From Takifugu bimaculatus (lineage: Eukaryota; Chordata; Actinopteri; Tetraodontiformes; Tetraodontidae), in the NCBI GenBank assembly GCA_004026145.2, contig CP034985.2:9940424-10004423 (forward strand): 64,000 nt of DNA, in the 5' to 3' direction. The notes beneath the pieces were generated by a model, which was given only the letters and a program-made list of their open reading frames with translations, was not told the DNA's origin and did no database searches. Below are positions 1-11,470 of the stretch, in pieces. How positions within the stretch are numbered: position 1 is the first letter of the stretch; every line of letters begins with the position of its first letter. The translations under genes and the position numbers were made by a program.

Positions 1-507
1 GGCAGGTGTTTCCTGTCCCCAACACGTGCACATTGGCCACAGCTCTTCTTGGAAAAATCATGTAGTAATCAAGGTAAATGCAGATCCCTCTGCTCAGGTG
101 TGAGGAGGGCTAATGTTTTCATAGCGCTTTTCACACCAGAGAACGGACTCGTGGAAAGGGAAACACTGCTGCCTTTTAAAGCGCGAAAATGGCTTTTATC
201 AAGTCATTTACTGACCTTATTCTCATTCTCCCTCAATTCAAAATATCTCCTTTACAGGTAGGAGAGAAAAAAGGGAAGGAGAAAGTTTAAAAAATATGGA
301 GAAATTGATGGGTTTGCACACCAGGGTGTAGCTCCGAGAGATCTGAGAGGAAAGAAATGGACGTAGGAAGCTGGCGAGCAGGGAAGAGAAATGCAAAAGG
401 CAGAGCTCTTTTAGATTCAAAGCACATGGTACACCCTGAGATTATTGACTGGAAATGTCAGCAGGGGGAGAGAAAGAATTCACAAGCAAGAAGCAAACAG
501 AAAAGGA

Positions 508-550
<43 letters not shown>

Positions 551-832
551 AAGATACGAAATTGGGTCTGATTAAAAAAGGCTGTGGCAATAAAAAGTGA
601 ATAATGTTATTGAAAAGCAATCAGTGGAGATTGGAGGTGGGATCAGAGGAGAACAGGAGCGTACCAAGAGGAAAAATCAGGAGGAAAACGCTTGGTCGGT
701 ATCGCGCGTCCACGGGGTCAAGGGTTGATGCACGCTCACGGTTTCCTGGTATTGGGGGGTGGGGGGGGGAGTAGCTCGTCTGTGGATGCAAATATGCGCA
801 TGTCTTCATGCGGATTATTAAGGCTGTCGGTC
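1..832. other. Intergenic sequence with GA microsatellite
   Basis: No coding sequence is recognised here. The only clear structure is a GA-rich simple repeat at about 511-551, followed by an ordinary mixed-composition stretch and a G-run near 757-769. Short open frames in this stretch have no recognisable protein similarity and look random. Confidence 0.5.
511..551. repeat. (GA)n microsatellite
   Basis: Alternating GA with two short AA interruptions, about 41 bp, in intergenic DNA. Confidence 0.85.
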
Positions 833-1102
833 GTGACCTCCGTCCCTGACCTCTCAGAGGCCATGACCTCCGTCCCTGACCTCTCGGAGGCCATGACCTC
901 CGTCCCTGACCTCTCGGAGGTCATGACCTCCGTCCCTGACCTCTCGGAGGCCATGACCTCCATCCCTGACCTCTCGGAGGTCATGACCTCCGTCCCTGAC
1001 CTCTCGGAGGCCATGACCTCCATCCCTGACCTCTCGGAGGTCATGACCTCCGTCCCTGACTTCTCGGAGGTCATGACCTCCGTCCCTGACCTCTCAGAGA
1101 CC
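833..1102. repeat. 30-bp minisatellite, 9 tandem copies
   Basis: Exactly nine contiguous 30-bp units (270 bp), almost unmutated. Every unit carries TGACCTC followed by CGTCCCTGAC or CATCCCTGAC. Units differ mainly at two positions: GGCC versus GGTC at the unit junction, and CGTCCC versus CATCCC. In the middle of the array these variants partly alternate, which suggests a 60-bp higher-order unit. Because 30 is divisible by three and the unit has no stop in two frames, both strands are open across the array (a 10-residue repeat around TSVPDLSE on +). I see no gene context for translation. Four unit junctions make a perfect palindrome of AGGTCA half-sites; see the findings. Confidence 0.95.
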
Positions 1103-1736
1103 AGCTCTGCTGTTTACTCACAGATGTGAATCCAGCACCTCTGCCTCTGGATCCTTCAGGGAGGCATCGAAGGACAAATCCAACAACCACGGTTCGGGTT
1201 TTCCTCGGGATACTCTGGGAGCAACCGTTGCCTCGTCAGTCATGTAAAACCCTTCCAGGGGTAGTTGCTCCGTCTCTGCTCCGCTGATGCGATACGTTTC
1301 TAGAGCAGATGCTCTCATTTCATTTCACCTCTTCTGTTGGAGGAGGCAAACACAATTCTTAGACGTTGAAAGTGCTTCACCCATGTTTGTCAAACAAATG
1401 GAGACAAGTGTGGTTCCAGGACTCCAGGAAAATGAGAGTAATCTACTTCTGTGGAATAAAAATGGCCGTGTGGTATTCAAAAGAAAATTAGATGTCTCCT
1501 ACAACCTTTCCTTTTCATCTTTTTACAACCATTTCGCTGTGTTTGTGCGTAGGTTCCACACTAGTGTTTAGTAGAGTTGTCATGCTGAGCTCTCGAGGCC
1601 GCCCTGGATATCACTCGTGCACCTTCTGACTTATTACTGAACCACTCGCGGACCCTGGAGGAGAGATTGCAACGTAACTATTGCAACTTTACATGACATA
1701 TTGGTAATTCCCAAACCCTGGTCTCCCTTTAATCTA

Positions 1737-1738
<2 letters not shown>

Positions 1739-1810
<72 letters not shown>
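1739..1810. repeat. (TG)36 microsatellite
   Basis: Uninterrupted TG dinucleotide tract of 72 bp, followed 67 bp later by a (CA)n tract at 1878-1912. The two are inverted relative to each other and could pair as a long hairpin. Confidence 0.95.
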
Positions 1811-1811
<1 letters not shown>

Positions 1812-1875
1812 AAGTATCCTGCAGTCCACAACAAATATGTTCTACCTTGCCCCTGATTTGACCCTGCTACATCAT

Positions 1876-1877
<2 letters not shown>

Positions 1878-1912
<35 letters not shown>
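1878..1912. repeat. (CA)n microsatellite
   Basis: Perfect CA tract of about 35 bp, in opposite orientation to the neighbouring TG tract at 1739-1810. Confidence 0.9.
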
Positions 1913-1913
<1 letters not shown>

Positions 1914-4732
1914 ACAGCAAGGCAGCCATTTTTGGAGGCAAATGTTTTCAGGACTGTTTGATAGCAGATTAGGCAGTCACATGATGATGTGGCAAATACA
2001 CACTTGACAATCCCACGCACACACTGAAAGAAACTCAACACAACCTTTAGAAGGCAGCCCTCAGGTCAGCCCATGAGCCAGTCACAAGCCGGCTGAGTGA
2101 ATGCAGCAGCCGCCGCAGCAGCAATTAAAAGAGCACAAAGTCGTCTTAAACAAAGGCGGCTCTGTGTTGTGGTTCCAGGCCGTGTGGGTCCACGGGCAGT
2201 TAGCCGCCGCGTACCTTGTGAGGGCTCGGGTTTTTCAGAAAAGGGCCTTATCAGTGAGTTGGGCAGAGCGGCTGGCGTCAGTCATGACCAATCTTATCAT
2301 CAACGCCTTCACTCCTCTGCCAAAGCTGTGCGCTGTGCATTTCCCAGCAACAACAGTCTTCAGCACAGCCGCCACAAAAGCGTCTCCCAAAGGGGATGTG
2401 ATGTCCTTGTGCGGGAGGTGCAGAATCAAGGCGAGTAAATACATGCTGGCTTAAATTAATTTAACTCGGGAGGCGATAACACTTGTGCTTTCCCCGCTGT
2501 GGAGGTCCAAGGAGAGATGCGGCTCAGCGGGAAATCAGTTCTGTATTAAAGCAACAGGAAACAAGTTATTATTCCAGTCCGATTCTGTAGTAGCAAAATA
2601 TTTTTGGTTAAATTTGCTAGATCCTTTTAGCCGAGTCTGGATCTAACTGCCACAGCCACCTTTTCCCACTCTAATCTAATAAATCAGTAAATTATTCTGT
2701 AAATCTCCTGTGCTGTGCAGGTTAGGCATTAAGCAGAAGGTGGGAAGGACACAAAGAACACAGGCGCTCGCCGTCAGAAAGGCCCGCAGCGACTGATAAT
2801 AGGCGACCCCCCCCCACACACACACCCTCACAAACACACACATCCCGACCAGCAAATACAAGCCAACTCAATCCCGATAAGGGAGCCGAGATGAGGGAAA
2901 CCAGCTTGTTCCTGCATCCATCTGTGTTTCAGACAGTAAAAAGTCCATTTGTTATTGTTTCCGTGATCTTGACTCCAACCTTTAAACCTTTTAACACATT
3001 AAAGAAACACCAGGGTGGAAGAAAGTGTTCTTCACAGAGTTCTGCCAAACCCAAGGCCCCTGAGCCAGGCGTGGACAACCAAGCGTGGACAACCAAGCGT
3101 GTCCCGCTTTTATGTGTTCTTAGTTTTGCTTTTAACGCCGGTGTTTCGTGACGTGAGTCACCGCGCTATCAACGTGACCTTGGCCATCTGGAAGCTTGTG
3201 ATCTCGCTCATCGGCACCAGCGGCTGTTTGTCGGCGCTGCACTCAGTGGGTTTTAGACAATTTAGGACTTGAGATACTTTTTCCTTTTTCCAATGTAGCA
3301 AATGTTTTTCTAGTTTGTGATCTTTGTTCAATTGCTAGCTTCCCGGTGGCGAATGTGTAAGCATCCACTTGCATTTTCCCCCCTTACGCTTGTAAATTTC
3401 ACTCAAGTTGCACTGGCGTAAAGCAAAGATCCACTAACAGACGCTAATGAGCCTGACACACGTCCCTACAATGAAGAACACTCCTCCCGTTCATTTCCAT
3501 CCAGACAGAGACGCCCTCCTTTTAAAAACCAGGAGCTGACTTTGGTCTTTTGATAGCGATGCTGCTGTTGCAGCCATCAACTGCACAAAGGGGGTGGGGG
3601 GGGGGGGGATGGGGGGATGGGGGGATGGGGTGACATTTCGCTTGCAAGAAAATGACCTCTGTCTGACCTTTCTGACTTTCCCCCTCAAACACTGACGCAC
3701 ACATGCGCTCACGCACCAGCACACACGGTCTGGAGCTGCTGCTGATGCTGGCACATTTGTGCTTTGGGACAGAGCCGTTTCATTGGCACTGATTATAGCT
3801 TTATCCTTCCCCTGCAAACCCCACCACTCCCCCCCCCCCCCCCCACCCCCCACCGCATACCAATGGACTCCACCGACAGGGACGAGACAGACAGACGGAG
3901 AGGAAACGGAACGAAGCGCGGGGATTTGGAACTTGGCAGAATGGCTGCACTGCTGTCAGAAAGGACGAGCAGCATCAAGCACCTTTAAAGAAATAAAGAT
4001 TAATTACAGCCGAGCAGATCAGGAGCTAATTCAAAGCCTCAAAAATACTTCATTACTCAATATCAGTAGAGGAGCCCTTTGGTAAGAAGTGTAAGAGCTA
4101 AAAATAAAGATCAAAGAGGCAAAAGGGGCAAAATTTAGTGCCCAAAATTTCTCTGTTTCTTGCTTTCTTTTTTAGTTTTGGGCAACCAACATTAGAATTT
4201 CGAGACTGTCATCCAGCGCCAAAAGGGCCCAAGTGTGAAAGCTGATAGAACGAGGAGGAGATGCGGGAAAACAAACGCGTCTGCTGAAGTTAATTGCACT
4301 AAATTTGTGCTCCGCTGTGGTAGAAAGACCTTCACTTCGGGTAGAACAGCGCAATTTTTATTAATTAGTACTTTGGCCTCCAAAACGTCCACATATGGTC
4401 GGATTCAGCGGCAGTTTGGCTGCAGAAAAGCTCCATTACTGCAGCCATTCTGTGCAGGACGTGAAGCATATTTAGAAAATGAAAGGTTTGCTGACGCCGT
4501 GGTAGCTGCCCTGTAAGTGCAGGAGGTCCCGTGCGCTTCAACACACTCGCAAGACTTTTTCTGGGTTGAGAAGTGGAAGATGGAGAGGAGCCGAACCTGA
4601 AGTTAACATTCACCGCCACGTCGATGGGCCTCAGATGTGTCAGACCTCGGTCTCTGAATGAGCCGCAGTCCGCAGTCTGAGGAGAGCTGATAAGACCTGA
4701 CGGAAGACCTGCTTCTCTGCAGGAGACGGATG

Positions 4733-4757
4733 CACACACACACACACACACACACAC
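4733..4757. repeat. (CA)n microsatellite
   Basis: Short perfect CA tract; a second one lies about 180 bp away at 4937-4966. Confidence 0.85.
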
Positions 4758-4934
4758 GCAGGAGGAACGTATAGACAAAAGAATTGGGCTCCATCAGAAG
4801 AATAGGCTCTGTTTTATGATGCCGCACAGAATGTTCTGGGTGACCTGAGCTCAACAGATAAAACAGATGGATATCCTCCATTTCTAACTTCAAATCCACT
4901 GTCCTGTCTCGCAGAGGGACCATTAGTGGCGGAA

Positions 4935-4936
<2 letters not shown>

Positions 4937-4966
<30 letters not shown>
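4937..4966. repeat. (AC)15 microsatellite
   Basis: Perfect AC dinucleotide tract of 30 bp in intergenic DNA. Confidence 0.85.
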
Positions 4967-4969
<3 letters not shown>

Positions 4970-7499
4970 GCAGATGAATGTTACGTATTACAATGGCACG
5001 AGCAGGGAGGAATGCTATTGGAACTGGCGCCACAGAACGACGTTTGCCAATTCAATTCTTCGCACTGGCAGAGGAAGGAATTCGTGACGAAACCATTCAA
5101 GCCCCCCCCCCACAATCCTCCCCCTCGCTGAATTAAACCATGTCTTGGGACAACTTTGTGCCATGTGTGATTGTCTGGCTACAAACCAGGGTTTTGAAGC
5201 TGGAGAAAAGAACTTTCAATTAAAGTACATGAACTTTTGGAGTAGGTTTTAAGCTAGAAAAGAAAAAACAAAAAAGCATACATCCCCAAATACCCCAAAT
5301 AGAGTGTGAGAACTGAGCTGGTGTGTTACCCTGTGATAATAGCGCGGATCAGCGATGGAGAAAGAGACCACAGTTAGAAGCTGGAAGGTCAGTCACGTAA
5401 AGTGACCATCGTCGGAGTCCTGCCGCAGCGACACCGTGCAGCCGCTCTTCAGCTTCTGGTAACTCAGAAAAGATAAATAGCAGCGTCCCCACAGTCGAGC
5501 CGGAGAATATAAACAGGCCGACAGCAAAGTTATTCAGCGTGAAAGTGAACAAACATATGTTAGCTGTCGTTTTGATCCAACCTAAACCAGAAAAAACAAT
5601 CAAGACGTGCTTGTTTGTCTGTTCTGTAAGTACTGACAATAAATTCTTCAATCAAGATGACACCTTCCGTGCACGCGCGTGCGCCGTAACTGTCTGTGTC
5701 TCATCGTTTACAGTCCTGCCTGCTAACGAGGCTCCTGTACGTGCTGTAGCAGAACTATCTGATCTATGGAGTCTTTTCTTTTATTCATTAGCAATCTATT
5801 TGTTTCTGTTCTCTACCCGTCTGTCCTCACGCAGCAGGGTTCTGCTCAAGGTTTGTTCCTGTTAACTGGCTCTTAAATGCCCTGTTGCCTCATCGCAGGC
5901 TCTGTCTCAACTTCATTTAACTTGTGACCTCATGCATTCGTGCCAACATCGGCCTGCAGCAGATTTTGTTTTTTTCCCTTTTTCACAGGGAATTGCCAGT
6001 TATCAGCTCCGAAAACACAGCAAAATGTGGCAGGAGATTTTTGATTGGTTCTGGCTGCAGGAAACCACACACCTGGATCAGAACCCTTCCAAACATCCGA
6101 GTTTTAATGAGTCATTCAGTGGCCAAGGCTGGATCTTTGAAAGGGAAGTGATGTGAGGTCATTCAAATATAGTTTGGAGCAGGTTTAACTGAGTTGAGGA
6201 TTGAAAAACATCACATTTAAACATTGGCTTCTTTACAGACTTTTAAAAAGGGCCTTTAATTGAACCTAACAAATGACTTTCAGGTGCTGAAGGTGTGAGC
6301 TGCTGCTTGAGTGGGACTATTGCATCGTAAACATTCTAGGAAGCGCTTAGAATGGACATTTATGTGGGTCGCGCAGATCTGATTGAATAAACTGAGCTTA
6401 AACGTGAGTCTGAAGGCTGTCTTACAATGTATTGGGTAACAATGTATATGATTATGGAAACAGAGAACAGAAATATATCCACTTATTGAGTAATTCCAGT
6501 CCTGCCCTCACCCTCTATGATTAAACAGGCTGAATATATGATTAAGTGTGTTTGAGAAACACTGAGAGGCTCACAGGAGTTTGTGCTGTTGCAAGGTAAA
6601 TGTACCTGTAAGTGCAGATACACCAAGAGCCTGTCTGTGTTTCTGTGTGTGTGTTGGGGAGGGTGGGTGGTGGTGGGGGGGGGGGGGGGTCTACGTCTGC
6701 ACAAATGTATCTCACCTACATAAAAACAACACGGTGTCCTCTCTGCCTGCCACCGGTGGAAACAAAAGAACAGGGCCCGTTTTTGTGTCAGCGACTGGAG
6801 AGCCGCAGTCTGCAACCATCTGGGAGAGACACTGCGAGGAGCTGCTGCCAGCACATAAAAAATAATAACAAAATAGACAAATAAATAAATAAATACATGT
6901 GGAGGCAGACGGAGAAAAACAGTGAGTTCACCGAGAAGGGCTGCGCTGGGAAGAGTGAGGCGGCTCTGGGCTGTGGGCAGCGCACAGGTGCCTGCAGGCT
7001 GTGGCTGACGCGAACGCACTCGTCTGCGTCCGTCAATCACATCGATTCACGCGGCTCAACTACGACATTGTCACCGCAGATTCCTTTGTTTTTGTGGCCA
7101 CACCTTGGAAACACACCTGCATCCAGCGCCCCCTCCACCCCCGTCTTCCCGGAGAGGCGAGAACACGACGCCGACGCGCTGATGGAGTGTGTGAATAATA
7201 TTAAAGTTACGCGGAGGCTGGAGGCGCAGAAAAGGCAGGAACACATTTGTCACATTCTCCCGCTGCAGCGATAAGGAAGCAGCTCCTCGGATTTTCTGCT
7301 CTCTTTTGAGATAGAAGGAAATATTTATTGCCAATAAAAGCCCTGAGCTCCCCTCGTATGCTGGATTGGAGATATGCACGCCCTTATCGCGGAGGACTGT
7401 TGCCTTGAACCCGAACGCTGTGCCGATCATGTCGAGAATTCCACAGCTCTCTCACAACAAAACACCACGCCACGGTAACAACCGCCCATCGCCCCCCGC

Positions 7500-7660
7500 C
7501 GCCCGGCGCGACCCTGATTGGATCCTCTGATTGACCGACAAGAATCCTCAGCGGTTTCCATTGGTGCTCTGATCATAAAACAGCGGGCTGCAAACCAGTA
7601 GAAGCCAGTGTGGGCGGGGTGCGCCAGTCGAGGCGGAGCGGTCCCGGTACTTAAAGGCAG
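7500..7660 (+). promoter_or_regulatory. Putative LRATD1 core promoter
   Basis: A cluster of promoter-type motifs lies about 0.6-0.8 kb before the LRATD1 start codon in otherwise GC-rich DNA. There are inverted CCAAT boxes (ATTGG) at 7517-7521 and 7560-7564, a TATA-like ATAAAA at 7575-7580, a GC box (GGGCGGGG) at 7612-7619, and a weaker TTAAAG at 7651-7656. The transcription start cannot be read from sequence; about 7600-7690 fits a non-coding first exon ending at 7817. The motifs are seen; promoter function is inferred from position. Confidence 0.35.
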
Positions 7661-7817
7661 CCGCCGCCGAAGCAAGTGAAGTATCAGCGCGCACGACGGC
7701 CGGAGTTTGAAGTGCGTGAAGTGCCTGTAGAGGGGAAAGAAAGGGAGGAGAAGACCGGCATACCTTCGCACTCATGGGTCATAAAGATATTTAACACTTT
7801 GCTCCGGGAGCGCACAG

Positions 7818-8276
7818 GTATCCATTATTTCATGCACTTTTACGCGCGAACAGACTTCCCTTTTACGCACAGGCTTTCCAGTCTTTCTTTGATAGCTTCA
7901 CACACAGGTCTACCTTCCTACTCCATTTCTTTTTTTCCCCCTGCGTGAAGCTGTCGAGTTGTTGTCGGTTAGTCGGAGTGAATGATTAACTAATGATGTG
8001 AGGGGAGTAAAGGCCAGATGCTGATTGACTGTTAGTCTGCTGTTCGGTTCAATAACACAGTAACGCTCTTGTTTTCCTGCTGCTTCGCAGTGTTGTGTTT
8101 TTTTTTTCAACCCACCTTCTCATCTGTTGAGCAAAGAGATTTGAAGCCATGCGTTTGTGTACAATGCGCCTTGTCCTGTGAAAGATCCCGACACCGAGTT
8201 GTTGACACGTCTATCTCATACCGCTTATCTCTCACCCCCCTGTCAGACACCGCAGTCCATGCCTCTGCCCTGCCAG
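7818..8276 (+). other. Putative 5'-UTR intron of LRATD1
   Basis: A consensus-like donor (CACAG followed by GTATCC, GT at 7818-7819) and a pyrimidine-rich acceptor ending CTGCCAG (AG at 8275-8276) would leave a short untranslated leader of seven bases before the ATG at 8284. Mammalian LRATD1 has its whole CDS in one exon preceded by non-coding sequence, which fits. Alternative acceptors exist at about 8244-8246 and 8088-8090, so the exact boundary is uncertain. Confidence 0.35.
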
Positions 8277-8283
8277 ATCATTG

Positions 8284-9072
8284 ATGGGAAATCAACTGGA
8301 CCGGATCACCCACCTCAGCTACAGCGAACTGCCCACGGGGGATCCGTCCGGGCTGGAGAAAGACGAGCTCCGCGTCGGCGTCGCTTACTTCTTCTCTGAC
8401 GAAGAGGAGGAGGTGGACGACCGGACACCGTCCGACTGCGGCTTCACCAAGGACCTGAGCCCGGCCGAGGAGGGACCCTTCTCGGTCAGCGAGGTGGAGT
8501 ACTCTGCCTTCTGCTCCCAGGAATGCATCTTCTCCAAACTGCGGGAGAACGAGGACTTGAACGTGTACTCAGCCAAAACTTTGCTGACTATGTGCAAACC
8601 GGGGGATCTGCTGGAGCTCGTGGTCGCCGCGCAACCCCCCCACTGGGTCATCTACGAGCACGACGACCAGGTGATTCATCTGCACAAGGGCGAGATCCGA
8701 AAGGACAATCTGCTTGAGATCAGCAGCGGTCGTTACGGCAGGATAGTCAACAATCGGTACCGGTACCGGCCGCTCCCCCCTGACCTGGTGATGCAGAACG
8801 CGGCGGGGCACCTCGGCCTGAGCAGCGAGGAGATATGCTGGACCAACTCGGAAAGTTTCGCAGCCTGGTGCCGCTTCGGGAAACGGGAGTTCAAAGCCGG
8901 GGGAGAGGCTCATTCAGCGGAGCAACAGTATTTCCTCAAAGTGCATCTGGATGGTAGCGGGGTGCACACGCTGGTCTTTCGCAGCCTCGAGGACATGATC
9001 CGGGAGAGGAGGCGAGTGGACGCCAGTGGAATTCTCAAAGAGCTGTCTTTGGTTAACGGGGGCAAGGAATGA
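8284..9072 (+). CDS. LRATD1: LRAT domain-containing protein 1 (FAM84A)
   Basis: An intact single-exon CDS of 262 codons. The ATG at 8284 is chosen because it begins the family-typical MGNQLDRITHL start; the in-frame TTG three bases earlier is not needed. Residues 1-38 (THLSYSELPTGDPSG, then DELRVGVAYFFSD) match the LRATD1 rather than the LRATD2 paralogue, followed by an acidic stretch (39-46). The LRAT/NlpC-P60-like domain spans roughly 70-245. Histidines equivalent to the catalytic pair of LRAT/HRASLS enzymes are present (PPHWVIY, H120; QVIHLH, H132). The usual NCEHF motif reads NSESF (S189), so the nucleophilic cysteine is missing, and classical acyltransferase activity is doubtful. Gly2 could be N-myristoylated, but residue 6 is Asp, which is not ideal. 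Human LRATD1 is somewhat longer, mainly through a His-rich insert absent here. The family is linked to cell morphology and migration, without a settled biochemical role. Confidence 0.96.
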   Translation: MGNQLDRITHLSYSELPTGDPSGLEKDELRVGVAYFFSDEEEEVDDRTPSDCGFTKDLSPAEEGPFSVSEVEYSAFCSQECIFSKLRENEDLNVYSAKTLLTMCKPGDLLELVVAAQPPHWVIYEHDDQVIHLHKGEIRKDNLLEISSGRYGRIVNNRYRYRPLPPDLVMQNAAGHLGLSSEEICWTNSESFAAWCRFGKREFKAGGEAHSAEQQYFLKVHLDGSGVHTLVFRSLEDMIRERRRVDASGILKELSLVNGGKE

Positions 9073-9890
9073 TCAGGAATTCCATTTGATATCCGCTCCT
9101 CTGTGTGCCCTCCCCCCTCCTCCCCCCGTTTCTCTCTCTCGCCATACGCGCACAGACGGACGCACAGTTTAGCGCACGCACAACAGCGCACACAAGCACA
9201 CGGACGCACGGACGCGGAAGGACCTGTTGGCTCCGGACTGTCTGTCTGCTTGTTGCGGCTGAAGCCCGGAGCGCGTCGGGGGCGCAGGCGGCTGTGCGGC
9301 GTCTCCATCGAATCACAGAATAAAACGGCCATAGGAGCAGACAACGCCCTTCCAGATTCCACCCGCGCCGTGCGGGACACGCCACTTTTAACCCCTGAAC
9401 CATTGCGCCGAACTGCCAAATCACCTCTGCCAAAACGCACATTGCGCATGCGACTCGGTTTGGTTTTCTGTTTAATTTGTCGAATCAAATGGAATTGTTC
9501 TCCTTCTAGGCTTAGGGCGCCTGCTGCGACAGACCAAAGGGAGGGTGGAAGATAGCTGTGGGGTGAATAGAAGATAAAAAAGAAGTCTCCCTTATATTTT
9601 TTTACTGTTAGCTTTAAACCGGGACATTACGCCACTGATCCACGGACCTGACAGTCCCAGATGGCTACCCAGTAGCCTTAAACAAGACATATGGCTTGTC
9701 CAAGCTCCTCTTTTTTGCCATAACAACAGTATTGTCCTGTTCACAATACTGCCATCCTGCTCCACAGCACTGGATGTATGTGTAAATCGTGTTCATCTAA
9801 TTTCAATTTGAGTCCCTTATTTTTGTATTTCAGTTGAGTGGATTTGACGCTGATCTCTCTCTCTCTCTCTCTTTTGTTTAAATAAATGGA
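9073..9890 (+). other. LRATD1: Presumed LRATD1 3' UTR
   Basis: No further coding sequence follows the stop codon. AATAAA hexamers occur on + at 9319-9324 and 9881-9886, either of which could end the transcript. The stretch begins with a CT-rich tract (about 9108-9142) and a CT dinucleotide run lies near 9855-9871. The 3' end position is inferred only from the hexamers. Confidence 0.35.
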
Positions 9891-11010
9891 GGTTGGAATA
9901 TGAAAGCCATCTCTAGCAGGTGTTGTTTGGCTGCACGCGCTTTCACACAAACACACAATCTCGCCCTCGCACACATGGAGAGAGGCATGAATTATTGATG
10001 TTCCGGCGCCTCCTGACCTGCCTCCAGTCAAATAGGCTTCATATATGTGCGCCGTATTTGGAAGAGGTAAAACGGTCATCGGCTTTAAACCCATAACTGC
10101 TTCCGGGGAGAAAAGAAAGCTTCCATACAGGATGGGAGCTACAGCATAGGCCGCGTATGGAGGCAGTACATACAGCGTTTGGCCTCAGGCCGCTGTTTTA
10201 TCCTGTTGGTGTTTAACCATTCACAGGCTCGCCGATCTCCTGATTGTGCCATTCTCCTCTAGTAATTAAGCCTTAAATCACGTCAGCGCTGTGGATGAGA
10301 GTGCTTATCGCATGGACGCACGTTGTGTTTCCGGCTGTATCTCTGGATCTTTCCGCTCCTCCTCTGGTGCTTTGGTATCGGTCACATCCACAGCCCGAAC
10401 CCTCCACAGAGGAGGAGGATTCCTGTAGAGCAGAGCTGCTGCAGCCATGCTAATGGAGTTTGTGCTTGAATTCAGCCAGCGAGGAAAGGTAGACAAAGAG
10501 GCATCGCATGTGCGTGTGTGGTGTGGGTGTGTGTGTGTGTGTGCAGGGAAGAGTGCAGCACTGCCCATATGTGTGTTGGTCTCAGGAGAGGCTGGTTAGT
10601 GTGCTGGATGTTGGCTGTGCTGACAGGCTCTGAAGATCCAGATCTTCCCATCTTCCTGTATACATGTGTGTGTGCGTGTGTGTGTGAGTGTGTGAGTGCG
10701 CAGATGTTGCATCCTCATCCCTCAGACGTGCAGCAGATCCCATCAAAACACCGACTAATAAGCTTAAATATCTTGTAAACATGCTTCTGAGGAAATTTTC
10801 CGCAGCTCTTGACCCAGATGTTTTATTCCATTGGCGTTGCTGCGAATCCGTCGGAACGCTCCTCTTCTCAGTCCCGTTTCCTCTCCCGTCTTTTTACGGC
10901 AGGTGCTGACTCGCATCTCTCTCTTTCCTCACACCAAAGGCAACAAAAGCATGTCTGATTTTGTGGTTTAAATAGCTGATGTTGGACCACTCACATCCTG
11001 CTCAGTTCTG

Positions 11011-11013
<3 letters not shown>

Positions 11014-11089
<76 letters not shown>
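11014..11089. repeat. (TG)38 microsatellite
   Basis: Perfect TG tract of about 76 bp. The open frame on the opposite strand through it (poly-HT) is not a gene. Confidence 0.93.
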
Positions 11090-11091
<2 letters not shown>

Positions 11092-11419
11092 AACACATAA
11101 GACACCCCCTGTGGGAATCGGGGCACTGGGGCAGTTACCTTGAAAAAGTGTGTGTTTGTGGTCTGTTGCTAATAGGCCTCTGAAAGATTTACGTGTTTGC
11201 GGCATGGCTGCTGGAAAAAGGCTTCCTGTGCCCGAGACAGCGCACGTACGTGTGTGTGAAACCCTAACTGGTGGAGTAATGATGTGTGTACTGGCTGAAC
11301 GCCGTGTGCATTTATATTTATGAAGGTCTGCATGTACATCCATCAGCAACAGTCTGAAAGTAAAAGCTGTTACTAGGGAAACTCCAGCCACTGTCGCAAT
11401 GAGGTCTTGTGTCTGTACG

Positions 11420-11470
11420 TGTGTGCCTGTGCATGTACATGTGCATGTGCATGTGCATGTGCCTGTGTGT
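11420..11470. repeat. TGCATG/TGTGCA-type hexanucleotide run
   Basis: Several near-consecutive GTGCATG units (with one GTACATG) grade into plain TG. The stretch is strictly alternating purine-pyrimidine over most of its length. Confidence 0.7.

Larger units (their letters stand above)
1103..7430. other. Intergenic region upstream of LRATD1
   Basis: About 6.3 kb with no coding sequence I can support on either strand. It contains (TG)36 at 1739-1810, (CA)n at 1878-1912, 4733-4757 and 4937-4966, poly-G/C runs near 3591-3609, 3831-3844 and 6676-6690, and a 15-bp direct duplication (GTGGACAACCAAGC core) near 3071-3100. The longer open frames here are low-complexity or shadow frames. Distal regulatory DNA for LRATD1 could lie here, but no specific site can be shown. 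Confidence 0.5.

Noticed and set aside
692..1129. 145-codon + frame (and 112-codon minus frame) with a 10-residue repeat
   Set aside because: Entirely explained by the 30-bp minisatellite with no stop in the unit; no promoter, splice or homology support.
2097..2454. Two overlapping frames of 113 and 117 codons near 2.1-2.45 kb
   Set aside because: Alternative frames of the same DNA with no recognisable domain and no conserved start context.
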